This document shows, one piece after another, positions 1 to 25,874 of a stretch of 64,000 nucleotides of DNA. The position numbers were made by a program, and so were the translations under genes. The stretch covers positions 20,164,912-20,228,911 of the forward strand of contig NC_092675.1 of assembly GCF_964355755.1 (NCBI RefSeq), in the 5' to 3' direction. The notes under the pieces are model-generated. The model did no database searches, was not told where the DNA came from, and saw only the letters and a list, made by a program, of their open reading frames with translations. Source of the stretch: Antedon mediterranea. Its lineage: Eukaryota > Echinodermata > Crinoidea > Comatulida > Antedonidae. How positions within the stretch are numbered: position 1 is the stretch's first letter; every line of letters begins with the position of its first letter.

Positions 1-557
1 CTCAACAGCAATGAAGCAAACAGCCAATTTGTGTGTGTGAGTGTCCTGTTGATCAGAAAGTTGCTGAAAACGTTTTGCCAGCATTCAGATTATCTCACAT
101 TATCGTCCATGAATATCTAAACAAACTAATGAACAGGGTGGAAATTAAAATAATGGAAGGTCTACTCTACAGTATGGTATTGTTTTATCAAATTGTATAC
201 AGTTAAACTGTATACAATTTGATTTCTTATAATGTGCTGTGCATTACTTTTCCTATTTTAACAATTGAAGATACTTTAGCACAGTCAGCCCACAGAGTGT
301 GCCGTCTATAACTTCTCTGCTGCCAATATTATATCAGTACCATTTTTTTACATGGTCTAGTGGCTAATTGAGTGAAATCAAAATGTTTACTCTCGTAAAC
401 TAATGTAATGCTTTGTATGCATTGAATGCGAAGAATTGTTTTCCTGTTGAATAGAGCAATTAATATTTTAACTCAAATATAATATGCTCACCATGCAACT
501 CATAAACATTAATTGTTAATTGTATAATATGTTAAATATTTTTGTTTTCTTTAACAG
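1..557. other. Intron upstream of the laminin-G exons
   Basis: No coding exon is supported here. The stretch ends in a clear splice acceptor (TTTAACAG at 550-557), so it is read as intron of the laminin-like gene that enters from the left. It holds a perfect 37-base palindrome at 187-223 and otherwise AT-rich sequence. Confidence 0.6.
187..223. repeat. Perfect short palindrome
   Basis: Two 18-base arms (187-204 and 206-223) are exact reverse complements around a single A at 205. Each arm contains the GTATAC and ACAGTT motifs. It is probably a remnant of a fold-back element or a replication-slippage product; no function is evident. Confidence 0.8.
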
Positions 558-2842
558 GAATCCGTCTCTATTCTTTGCCAATGGCGTAGCCCCTTGTTCA
601 CGCAATGATATTATGCCAGGTGCTTTCTTTAATGGCACAGGTTACTTGCAACTAGGTAAGAACAATAATCACATTAAGGACCTGTTTCTATTAATAAATC
701 TCAAAAGAACTGTTTTCTTTTAAAAATTGCAGCTTAAAAAATCCTTCTTTAAATGATCCAGACTGAATCAATTTAGGTTTTTATAAAGCAGTATATAAAA
801 TCTGTTCTTTTTATGTAGACCCATTTCTGTTGGCAAGAAAATATTGTTCTTTCAAACCAGATATTTAACAAAAATGTGTGTGTGAGAGTGTTGATGTTCA
901 AAATTATTGAACTTATGGTTATTTTTTGATACCATTTATCACACTATACACTATCTAATTTTAAATATATTTGCTTGTATTCAAATGAAAAGAAATTGTA
1001 TATAAATATGGTTCAATCTTTTTTATTTCCAGAAAACAACTTCAGAGTTGGAAACTCACTTAGTCTTAATATGACTATCAGGACAACTGTAAGAGAATCT
1101 ATTTTATTTGCCGTTTCCTCTGGTCTTGCGAATTTTGTGGCTTTGGACATCTTCGAAGGAAGAGTAAGTGAATTTGTTTTCTAAGATAGTCCAGAATATT
1201 GATAACAATATCTAGTTACCAAACTTATGTACTTAATGGTATAGTGTTCAGGTTTATTAAAATAAGCACATTTTTGTGAATAAATCTGTTGCTCTGTGCT
1301 TTGCTCTACTTTAGTTAATAATGTAAATGCATTGGGATGTATGGAACACAGCTGTGGATGAAACATACGACTTTCATCATCTCTAAAGGTGCCTTTATGT
1401 CGGCTACCACCAACAGCTCTTATTAGTATGTCTATGACAGGGGCTGTTATAAACTAGTATTGTGGGGTAAACACGTAATTCTGGTGATATGAGAAAAAGT
1501 CGCCCCAACCGAGATTCGAACCCGATTGGGTAATGAAATAGACTATATATATATATATATATATTTCTTCTGTGCATTTAAAATTGAGTATTATTAGCTT
1601 TGAAACCTAGGCTAATGTACCTTTATCTGTTTTTTTAGGTACGTGCTGTAATAAGTCATGGTAATCAGTCTCCATACATCGTGCGTTCAACTGCGTTCAC
1701 AAGTGACTATGAAATATGTGATAACTTACCACATACGATCTTTCTGTCGTTTACACAACTGGGACTTCAACTTTACATTGATAAATATCCCCCAGATGTG
1801 ACTTATTTTACAGCAGGTGTTCCCACTATTAACACCAACAGCCCGATATACTTTGCTGGTATTCCAGGTACTTACTGCAATGCATGTTTATCATAATCTT
1901 CAGCTATATATAGTACATGGTTGTTTTCAACAGCCTGTGTTCATCTAAGTTGTTTTTTAAAAGAAATAAATAAAGGTTGACATTGGCGGATGAAATAAGG
2001 AGGGGGTGCTGGCAGGGCCTAAAAATGTTCAAATGAAGGGCTGAGCGTAATTTGATGTCCTATCTTTTGCATTACAATTAGCGAAATTTAGGGGTTGGAT
2101 CCGCCCCAGGTTGTTCTAAAGTATTTTAATTTCTCTTTTTGATATTTTTTAAAACAAATCTGACTGCAACGTTAAACTGAAAATGAAGCCTAACTGGCTC
2201 ATTATTTAGCTGGGTTGCAACTCACTTATGCCCCTGAGTTTTTTTACAATCGATTAAAATCTTCGATGAAAGTTTACAACACTTACACACACACAAACCA
2301 TATAAGATATTTCTCCTGGCCTAATACAGTATACCAACGTCAGAAGGTGAGGAGGCAGGGGGAGGTGGGACACTCCTAGATTTAATTATTAATAAGATGT
2401 TATTACATACAGAGACCTATAAACTCATGTTACACAGCACTTGTTTCATAAATTTTAAATAACATTTTATTCATTTATGTTTTAAATGTTTTAATATCTT
2501 AATGTCATTTTTATATATTGTAATTCAACAATGTTTACTTTGTTGCTAACAAAGAATTTGAATTTATTTATTTATTCCTAATCCTATTCATTTTTTTTTT
2601 TCATTTATCTTTTTATTAATTTTTTAAGTCAATGCAACAAAGCATTATTAAGGGGAAACTTTATTGATAATTTTCATAACTCTTTTTCAGACACTGGTTC
2701 AGTAAGTCTAGTGAGTGGTATCATCACCAACACATTTACTGGTTGTATACAGTCTATTTTACTGAATAATGTACAACGCAATCCACGAGAAAATGTCAAT
2801 AGTGTTGGCATGGAAACAGGATGCCCATTTCCTCTTACTTAA
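558..2842 (+). CDS. Terminal laminin-G domain, probable laminin alpha chain (3' end of gene)
   Basis: Four coding exons with good splice sites and continuous phase: 558-655, 1033-1163, 1639-1867 and 2691-2842 (TAA). They give the last 202 residues of a protein whose start lies left of the window. The translation is one LamG fold: NGVAPCS and FNGTGYLQLG at the start, FRVGNSLSLN and ILFAVSS strands in the middle, then FTGCIQSILLNN and a final GCPFPLT. The order 'start Cys, FxGTGY, FxGCI, Cys, stop' matches the last LG domain (LG5) of laminin alpha chains, which bind dystroglycan and heparan sulfate in basement membranes. This is family knowledge; binding is not shown here. Agrin, perlecan or another LamG protein is possible, but ending immediately after the domain favours laminin alpha. 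Introns 1 and 3 hold little; the 1868-2690 intron carries a MITE remnant. Confidence 0.72.
1490..1530 (-). repeat. tRNA-derived SINE remnant (B box)
   Basis: Read on the minus strand, the segment contains GGGTTCGAATCTCGG, a good polymerase III B box with flanking tRNA-like sequence. No convincing A box remains, so it is treated as a fragment of a tRNA-derived SINE in the laminin-gene intron. Confidence 0.4.
1982..2110. mobile_element. Degenerate MITE with GGCGGAT / GGATCCGCC ends
   Basis: The left end reads TTGGCGGATGAA and the right end GGTTGGATCCGCCCC, an imperfect inverted pair. The same termini bound the 1.3-kb element at 51916-53198, so this looks like an internally deleted relative. 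It sits in the 1868-2690 intron. No coding capacity. Confidence 0.45.
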
Positions 2843-2865
2843 CATTTTATAAAATGTTGTTTAAA

Positions 2866-3001
2866 GCTTGTTTGCCACTTAGATGCAACACAATGATGTA
2901 AGTGAGTTGACTAATCACAGTTTGGGTGATCCATCGCGCCATGATTGATCAAATTACTCACTTGCTTACATTTTTGCGTTGCGTCCTTACGGGAACAAAG
3001 C
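2866..3001. mobile_element. Palindromic MITE downstream of the laminin stop codon
   Basis: The two halves form imperfect inverted arms: GCTTGTTTGCCACT at the left pairs with GGGAACAAAGC at the right, and TGTAAGTGAGTTGA pairs with TCACTTGCTTACA nearer the centre. At about 136 bp with no ORF it is a fold-back MITE. It starts 24 bases after the laminin TAA and so probably lies in the 3' UTR. Confidence 0.6.
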
Positions 3002-3613
3002 ATTATCTTTTTTTAAATTATTATTTTAATTGTTTTTATACCTTAATTTTTTTTTAATAACATTTTGGATTTAGAAAACAAATTTAATTTCATTTTTTAA
3101 TGTATGAAATTGTTGTTATGCAAATGGTACTTACTTTTAAATCTATTTTTAGGTACAAATTTGGTTTAAAAAAAATTATGTCTAAAGATGTAGCATAGGT
3201 TGCAATTAATTCCTCTACTGGAAATCCGTGGCTAAAGAACAACAAAAATTATTTTTAAATATTGAAAATAAAATTAAAACTTGAAAAACTGTTCATAATG
3301 TCTTTTTTTAAATAATAACTTGTATAGTAGTTGTATATGTGCTGCAAGAGAGGTGTTGAATAGTCATACTGTAGACTTACAATTGTTAGGCATACACTTT
3401 TTTTGTTTTCTTTCATCACCCAAACCAACAATGTCAGTCTTACATTCATCTGAATGATGACTAAGCCAGGACTGTTAAAGCACCTTGACCAAGGGCTTCT
3501 CTCGTCCAGCCAATACGTCTGAGGCAGATACCAGATGCAGGGGCTGCCATAAGAGTCAACAGTGCTGATTTCAAATGCCAAATTTTTTCAAATTTCAAAC
3601 GGGACCCCAGCTT

Positions 3614-3738
3614 CATATACAGCACCGGTATTCTTAGATGGTCTCCTATGCAAGCTCTAACCGGACCCACCGTTGCTTAACTTCGGTGATCTGACGAGAA
3701 CCGGTGTTTCAACGTGGTAAGGCTATATGAGCATAGAC
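3614..3738 (-). pseudogene. 5S rRNA-derived sequence (pseudogene or SINE3 head)
   Basis: The minus strand carries long matches to eukaryotic 5S rRNA in the right order: CCACGTTGAA, CACCGGTTCTCGTC, GATCACCGAAGTTAAGCAAC, then GGTCCGGTTAG and finally AATACCGGTGCTGTA. The internal promoter is damaged (GAGCTTGCATAGGAGACC where GTACTTGGATGGGAGACC is usual) and the 5' end carries about 8 extra bases, so it is unlikely to be a working 5S gene. About 200 bases of unrelated sequence follow its 3' end on the same strand. It is either an isolated 5S pseudogene or the head of a 5S-derived (SINE3-class) retroposon. Confidence 0.75.
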
Positions 3739-5067
3739 AATGTTATTGCTTCAAAATCATTCACTCAGGAAACTCGCAATCAAAAATATATTGATAATTC
3801 AGACAAATAAAATAAATTTCTAAATAGAATTTTAATTGCTTTATGGAAATCAATCATTTATGAATTGCATCCAAGTCATGTGACATAATGAATTAGAAAA
3901 AAAATCAATCAATAACTCTACATGTTGACATTTTAAAAGTAAGACAATCATACCATGCAGAAATGATTTCTCCATGGTCATACCATACATTTGACAATAT
4001 GTTACAAATTCATCACATTTTATTTATTAACCAAGACTTACTTTTAAAATCCATTAAAATTATTTATGAAACAAGGGTTAAATGTGGAAAGTAGAGGAAT
4101 TTTGGAATATGGCTTTGATTGCACCTGTGCAATTTCTTGATCCATAAATAACTAGTGGTACAGACTACAGAAGAATTCTAAACACCTCCAACTGCAGCAA
4201 ACCCTTATTCTTAAAAGCCATTTCTAACTACATTATTCCAAAATAAGTTTTATTTGAAAGAGTACACAAATATATCAATTCTATTCAATCAATATTTACT
4301 ATTATTTACACTTTTGTACAATTTGAAAAAACGTTGAGATGTAACATTCATTTAAAAACATTATGTAAAATCCTCACAATGCCATTCCACAGAATTTGAT
4401 TCTTATTCCAATTAATTAATATTAATTCCAATATTAATTCCAAACCCAGTCTTCTATGGCAAAACGCATTTGGTGAAATAGTATAGGTCTTCTAAATTTT
4501 TGTTTTACCTTTGATATTCCACAATACATTGCTACACATGAGAATACTTCTATTTATTCTAGTATTAACGGCTGCTTTATTTGGTAACAGTATAGTTAAT
4601 AAATGAATATTTAAAAATGACATAAAATGAATATAAAAAAAAAATACTTTACAAAAATTAAGTTGTATTGACATTCAAGCTACTAGGAAAATTGATACAA
4701 TAATGTTACTGAACAGTACCCACACTCTACTTCCAAATGTACAGGTCAAGAGATCTACAACATACTGTACAAATCTGTCGCTGTATTCACCAAATAACAC
4801 TAAGTAAAATTCTTAAATATTTATTACTTAAGTGAAATACAGTTTTAAGTGTCCTATTTCATTTATGTGATTGGTGAAGAGATCACTGAAGCATTAAAAT
4901 GTTTAAGCTGTAGACTGTCACATAAAATACGGACAGATTAAAATGTTTAAATGCAAATATGATTTTGCATTCCCATTCCCATTCTCTGAATCATGATTCT
5001 CAATATTTTATGAAATTTATGATTGTTGTTTTGCTATAAAATTGTTTTTAAATCAATTGGGTTTTTT

Positions 5068-8000
5068 TTATGCAACACTATATTCCATTGATATTCTCTG
5101 CACGGGTGATTTAAAGGTCCTTTCATAACCACCATTTTCTTTCTTCCAGACCTGATGACCTCTCTGGTCAACTTCTCCAAATTGGTAACCACTCGCACCT
5201 AGATTTATTGCAGGACACATTTCTCGTGCCTTTGGCAAATACTCTGCATTGTACATTGTACGGTCGTCAAACGGGTCTGAACTGACATGAGCGGTTCTGT
5301 CTGGTCCTGCAGCTTTAAGTGCAGAAACCTTTTTAGGTATATAGTGGCTCTGATAATTGGTTGACCCTTCAAATGGCACATTTGGCCTTTCGTAAGCCTT
5401 TTGATTCGGATTGCCTCGCCTTTCTCGTTTTGGATCCCACTTTAAGAAATCCTGTTTATAGCTTGTGCGTCCATCAAATGGAACATCATTTGTTTGAGCG
5501 CGTTGCGTTGGTTTCCATAATTTTCGTTCTTGGAGAGCGTGAGCAGGGAATGCAATTTTAGACGTAGTGTTGAGATCCATATTGCCTGCTGGCCGCACGT
5601 ACCCATCGGGGACCTTTACGTGTGGGGGTGTTACGTCCCATTTCTTAAAATCCTGCTTGAAGGTTGTGTTATCGTCGAATGGTTGATCCGATTTTATCGG
5701 CGTCATATCTGGTTTAAAACTATTTACGACTGAAACATATTTGCCCGGATAATCACGACGGAAAGTTGTCATATCATCAAATTTGTTTGGATTCTTTGCA
5801 TACAGCTGTTTTGGTCGTACGTACTTAGGTTGGGCAGGATAGGCAACATAAGCGGACTTATGCATGGTATTGTCATCAAACGGTTGATCCGATGTACGTG
5901 ACTGTTCAACAGGTTTCATACTACGTGCCATCTCCGCTCTCTTAGGTTGAAAATCACGCGTAAAAGTTGAGGAGCCCTCAAATGGTGCACTTGGTGGGAC
6001 ATATATAGCCAGACCTCTGTCATTCTCTCGTTTTGGTAGTTTCCATCTGCGATAATCATCTAAAAAAGACGTAACCATTTATTTAATTTTAAAAATATGT
6101 TTATAATTTAAGCATATACACAATCATCATTACAACCATTGACCATAATGGCTAATGCTATGTGTGCACAAAGTAATTAATATTAACAATTATCTATTTC
6201 TAAAAAAACAGCTTTTTGAAAAAAAAGCAATCTATTTGACATACTGTCCTTAGTAAGTGTTGTTAGTTAGTGTTAGTTCATGTTAGTGTCAGTTAATGTT
6301 AGAACTGAAGCTGTACCTGTATATGTAGGTGTTCCTTTGAACTCGCCAGCTGGAGCCATCTTATGATCAGTGGCTTTAAAGCTCTTTGGCATCTCTGATC
6401 TCTTGGCAGGGTAATCTTTTGTATATGATGTCAAAGTATCTATATCACCAGGAATCGGTTGGTAAGCATCAGGAACATGCATCATGGGTTTTTCTGCTTG
6501 ATGTGGTATGAAATCGGATCTGAAAAAAAAAGATACAAAGATGATAAAAATGTGATGATAAACATTGATCGTTATAAGGTATCAGTAATCAATAAATCAT
6601 CTGACATAAAGATACCCAGATACATCAGATCAGACATGTATTAGGTAATTCTTTAATGATTAAATAATCGCACTGGAAAGGAAATTCAACATCATGGAAT
6701 TGGGCTTACTGTATTATATGGATTGGATTATAAGGAGTCGGGATCATACCTAGAGCAGTATATTTAAAAACAAGATTTCAAGACCAAACACAATGTACAT
6801 ATTTCTAAATGAATAGAAATGTTTAGTTTTTGTTCTGCCCAGACAGATAACCCAAAGCTTGTATTGTGTTTCATGTGTTACTATTCTGTACATACTCTGA
6901 CCTATACAGTATACTTACTTATGAGTTGTTGAATCAGCCATTGGCTCGCCACCCTGCATCACTTCTTGTTTTGGCTTAAAATTGTCTCTTCTACCAGTAA
7001 CATTATAAGCCTTGTACTTGTTATTGTATTCAGATATTTCACATGGTCCAAAAGTTTTAGGTGCTTTCGGTTGGTGAGGACATCTATGCCGCCTAAAAAG
7101 GAATTTATAAAAATAAAATAATTATCAAATAATACTGTACAGTACTACACATTATTTGCATTAAATGAAATAAGAAAGGCGTTATATACTATACACAATC
7201 TACTATGCATGCACATCAAAAGGGATAGAGCTTATTACATAATGAGATGTGCAAAGTAAATGGCTGTTCATTAACCTTTACTAAAATACTACTAATTTCT
7301 GTCCTTTGTCAGTAAGAGCCACTCAAGACATAATAGCTGTGAATGTCCTGTGATATTATTATTGTCAATGTAACAGACGACTAATTATTTGCTATAAATA
7401 CTGGACACTCTCTAATTTTGTAAATCTTCTTTCAAAATGTATTCTGAAAGGAAATTTTGGCCCAGTCTAATTCTAACAGAGAATGTACTTGTCGAATGAC
7501 TATATTGATAATAATAATACAGTATTATACTAATATTTGTATAAGGCAGAGGTAATAAAATGTCTTAAAATGTCATCTACAGTACAACAACAAAGTTTAT
7601 TATCTTTAAAAATAATGTCTTAACCCTTACTGCAGTTGCCATGTCAACCACTAAACAATATAAAGTAGATCAATTTTTTGGTCATAATATTAACAATGTG
7701 ATGACGGTCGGAAATTACAGTTACAATACTGTATACTATATATTTAATGCTCCAATGCCTCAGTACAATACAGTACGAGAGATTTTGGTAAATCATTTAC
7801 ACACTGCATAAATTTTCTGTCAATTATGGCTAATTTATATTTTAAACATTAAAATTCATGTTTCTATAGCAATGTATTAGTTTATTCGGTATCGATGGTT
7901 ACTAAAAATATCCTTTTTAAATGATGTTTGCTTTTTAACAAATAACCTGATGCGTGAAAAACACTGGTAGATTTTCTATACAGGTGAAATGCAGAAATTC

Positions 8001-9882
8001 AACTTTATAACTAAATACTTATGTTTTTCAGTCAACTCTCACTATCCTGAACACCTTTGGACTGGCCTAATATACAGTACTTTCTGATATTCCAATTTGT
8101 TTTTAATGGTAATTTCAAAAATCAAGGAAAGTCTATTTTGAGAGAATTTTCAGAGGTCGTCTTTATAAATTTTAAATATTTTACCAGAATGGTTCAAAAA
8201 GTCAAAAAGGGAGGATAATAAAAAATGTTTTAAATATAAATACTTTAAATCGCAACATGAAAAAATAATTAGAAATAAAAATTGACTACTACATTTTTTA
8301 TTATCCTCCCTTTTTGACTTGTTGAACCATTCTGGTAAAATATTTAAAATGTAACTACTGTGATTGAGACATCAAAACGACAGTAGTATCAGTTACACAG
8401 TGTTGTTGATGCGAGTCCACAATTTGAAACAAAATATTGCCCAAAAACCATTTGTGAACATAGCATGAAAGTAATTTGAGTCTTTGACCATTCTGTGGTC
8501 ACTATGACACAGTTACTATACTGCGTCCTGTTTAAAACTAAATTTACACTGGCACTATTGTCACAGAGAATTAAGTAAACATTGACAATGAGTAACTATG
8601 TACGTAGACTGGTAATACCTCGTAAATGGATACAGTACCGGTATTTGTTTGCTTGAAACAGAATGGGAATAGCGAAACAAGACCTTGAAAGCTTATGTGT
8701 ACGAATATTAATAAGAAATAAATATTAACACAGATAATATCCAATACTAAAAAAAATTCAAGTTCACTTAAGCACGTATCTTTAAAGATGTATTGTCCCT
8801 TTGAAAAATTCCAAACAAAATAAAAAAATGAATATTTTGAAAAAAAGTGAGTCATTTTGAAGTACTGTATCATAATAGTTATTAACTTTCACCAAAAAAT
8901 TTGTTCAAAAAATAACTTTGACTTCCAGTCAAATTTTTCAATCAAAACATATCTCATAAAGCAATCCGCTTATTTGGCTACTCTGTATGCATAATCATAA
9001 AACTTCCTCGCGATCTATGTGAAAACACCTTCTCAATTGTGACGAGTTGTAAACAATCCTAATTAGCATCATGCATAATGCATACTCGTGGTTTGAAATC
9101 TTTGTTTACTTTTCGTTACTTTCGACGATTTTCCAGAAGAAATGTAATCAAATTAATTTACCTGTTAATTACATAAACTTGTTGTTTTTAACTTTAATAT
9201 TACTTTGATATATGGCCAATTTAAATTTAGAATATTTTGACCTTCATTTTTTTTTTTCAAGGAACAGTACATCTTTAATCACCCCAACTCATTTATTATC
9301 TTGCAGTTATCTATTTTCAATTCACCAAACATTCGTACCCAGATGATCCCCCCAACCAAATAATAATATTATTTAATCTCGATATACAGAAATTAAGGAA
9401 GCGGGACATAAGCTGAAGCTAATACCATCAAAGCAAGTAGGGCCTATCTGAAAAAAAGAATGGTTAAAATATAATATCACTGCTCATCTTAAAGGAAGAT
9501 GAGCAGTGCAAAACTCTTCTTTAAACCTGTGACTCTTCTGGAGATTACTATAAAATCCACAAACCTCCATATTGCATCTCAACCACCAGCAGCAAGCTAC
9601 TAAATAAAACATAAATTATAAGAAGATAGGTATAGCCTATAGTAGGCTAAAGTATAGGCCTAGACTATGCCCTAAGCAAAGTAAAGCTTTGCTGCTGTTG
9701 TGTATTGTTTCATTCAGAGTTGGTTACATGTGTTGATGCCCAGGCCTAAACAATTAATGTGGTGGTTTAATACAGTAACACACTAGGGCCTACATCGGCT
9801 AGTAGGATGTCATAGTAGCCTACTAGCTAGGCCTAGTTACTTACCCACAAGTGCATATTTCACAAATACACTGTCGCCCCAT
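5068..9882 (-). CDS. SAXO2: Stabilizer of axonemal microtubules 1/2-like protein
   Basis: Four exons on the minus strand with matching phases: 9882-9845, 7092-6919, 6519-6317 and 6059-5068 (TAA), giving 468 aa, close to human SAXO1 as recalled (474). The N-terminus has the family's cysteine cluster, C5-x-C-xx-C-x-CGRHxCPH ending near residue 19. About eleven Mn-type repeats follow, roughly 30 residues apart, of the form PFDxxTxYxxDF/Y (for example PFDDNTTFKQDF and PFDGRTSYKQDF). The tail GYQFGEVDQRGH matches the family C-terminus. SAXO proteins bind and stabilise microtubules of cilia, flagella and centrioles through these repeats. A protostome or early deuterostome copy would predate the SAXO1/SAXO2 split; SAXO2 is chosen because EFL1 is the head-to-head neighbour. 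Intron 1 (2.75 kb) holds a 59-bp-arm hairpin. Confidence 0.93.
8169..8350. repeat. Long-arm hairpin in SAXO intron 1
   Basis: Arms 8169-8227 and 8292-8350 (59 bases each) are reverse complements with one mismatch by hand alignment, enclosing a 64-base AT-rich loop. Both arms contain the block AAAGGGAGGATAATAAA. This is typical of a young fold-back MITE. The near-perfect pairing would let the intron RNA form a stable hairpin. Confidence 0.8.
9478..9508. repeat. Short perfect hairpin
   Basis: CACTGCTCATCTT at 9478-9490 pairs perfectly with AAGATGAGCAGTG at 9496-9508 across a five-base loop. It lies in SAXO intron 1, 340 bases inside the first exon. No poly-T run or other terminator sign follows it. 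Confidence 0.75.
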
Positions 9883-10101
9883 CTTGGTTGCTTTTTAATT
9901 CCTACAGAACACAGCTTTCTTGGTAAAATAATTGGATTACGATACAACTTTTTATTGTTCACAAATTAGTCAGTTGATCACAGTAAACTAAATTCATGGA
10001 GAGAGAATCTACACCACACACACACACACACAACAGTTTGTTGCTGTGCGTTTGGTTGGCAAGACAACAACAATATCAATATGTATAAGGTAGGCGTTGC
10101 T

Positions 10102-10120
10102 ATTGGTTTATTTAACCAAT
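10102..10120. promoter_or_regulatory. Inverted CCAAT-box pair
   Basis: ATTGG at 10102-10106 and CCAAT at 10116-10120 face each other across nine bases, beside a CpG cluster. Paired NF-Y sites are common in bidirectional promoters; here they sit 220 bases upstream of the SAXO start codon and upstream of EFL1. The role is inferred from position and motif only. Confidence 0.45.
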
Positions 10121-10559
10121 CAATTATCGCGACGATACGCGACACCATTCCTGGTAATTAAGATGAAGGTATGGCACTCAATTTGGTGTCTGTAGAAAAC
10201 TATACTATAAAAAACTATTTTTTAAACAACTATAACATTATTTTTATTTAAAAAACACCAATCTAATACAATAAATTGTATGTGTGATATTAACATGTGT
10301 TTTGTTTACTAACTAGGCCTTTATAAGCATATTATAGTAATGTACTGCTAACTGTAAATAAAGACAGGGCAGGCCTTTCATAAATTATGTGTTCATGATT
10401 GTGAAATATTTTTGTTTCACACACACAACATGTGTTGGGAGATTTATTTTATTATTAGGGGCCTATAGTCTAGCCTTTATTACAAATCTAAGACATATGT
10501 AGGTCTGTGTATGTTTTAGATTCTGACAACGGAAAACTAAATAGAGTACGTAAGACTGG

Positions 10560-10800
10560 GAGATACTGTAATTTCGAATAATAAGGCTAGGCCTGGGACT
10601 AGGCCTAAGGCCTACTAGGTAGGTAGCCTCCTACGCGACCCATACTAGCTAGACTAGCCTCTCTCTAGGACTCTGACTATAGGCTAGGTAGGGTTAGGCC
10701 TAGCCTAGTAGTAGGAGGTAGGCCTAACCATATGGAGGAGGTATAACCATGCATGGCCTACTAGCTAGCTAGTAGTAGTATAGCTACTCTAACTCTATTA
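10560..10800. repeat. AGGCCTA / CTAG-rich simple sequence
   Basis: The patch is built largely from permutations of TAGGCCTA, CTAGCTAG and TAGTAGTA. Similar patches occur at 9620-9845, 18300-18420 and 58265-58400. It contains no credible ORF and is probably low-complexity expansion within the EFL1 leader region. Confidence 0.6.
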
Positions 10801-11281
10801 GGTGTGACTGGTTTCACCGATCGATGTTGGGAAATTTGGCAAACTTTTTTAGACAAAACATTTTCAAAAACTTTTTGTAATTCATGCATTCGCCAGCAGA
10901 AGAGTGTAGGCCTACATCATTCGCATGGCAAAAATATCGTTTTCAGTATTTTTTATCGTTATGGATTTTTTTTTTTAGTTAATAATTTAAGAGAGATTAT
11001 TTAGAGGGTTAGGTTTTTAATATTTTAAGAACGAGTTTTAATATTTAGGAACAAGTTTTATATTTAGGTACGAGTTTCCGTACCTTTAGTTTTTAGAAGT
11101 ATGGACACGGTACCATATCTTTAGCCACAGCGATTTTTTATCCGGACCGATTTCATCGACATCCCGTCCCTAGTTACAACAGGTATGGTAGGTAGTACAG
11201 TACAATGTGAATTGTATTTCAAAGTTAGAGCCTATTGTTATTACAAGAAATGAATTGTTCTTTTTAAACTCTATATTTAGG

Positions 11282-25874
<14,593 letters not shown>

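Larger units (their letters stand above)
2843..5067. other. Convergent intergenic region between laminin-like gene and SAXO
   Basis: Both neighbours end here, transcribed towards each other. It holds the MITE at 2866-3001, a candidate poly(A) signal AATAAA at 3267-3272 for the plus-strand gene, the 5S-derived sequence at 3614-3738, and a candidate minus-strand AATAAA (TTTATT on the plus strand) near 4818-4823 for SAXO. Short ORFs here are not convincing genes. Confidence 0.55.
9883..11281. promoter_or_regulatory. Divergent (bidirectional) promoter region, SAXO / EFL1
   Basis: SAXO starts leftwards at 9882 and the first EFL1 coding exon starts rightwards at 11282. That EFL1 exon is preceded by a splice acceptor (TATTTAG at 11274-11280), so EFL1 has an untranslated first exon upstream and its start site is probably well to the left of 11.2 kb. 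The part at about 10040-10140 has an inverted pair of CCAAT boxes and a local CpG cluster (ATCGCGACGATACGCGAC), as expected of a bidirectional promoter. The rest holds a (CA)n run near 10014-10031 and an AGGCCTA-rich patch. Start sites were not determined. Confidence 0.55.

Noticed and set aside
1545-1563. (AT)n run; others near 13393-13420, 48589-48606 and 62050-62076
   Set aside because: Ordinary dinucleotide microsatellites without visible function.
3614-3738. Functional 5S rRNA gene
   Set aside because: The internal control region is altered, there is an insertion near the 5' end and no clear T-run terminator follows.
10090-10110. RFX X-box in front of the ciliary gene SAXO
   Set aside because: Only a half site (GTTGC at 10096-10100) is present; the second half does not match the consensus.
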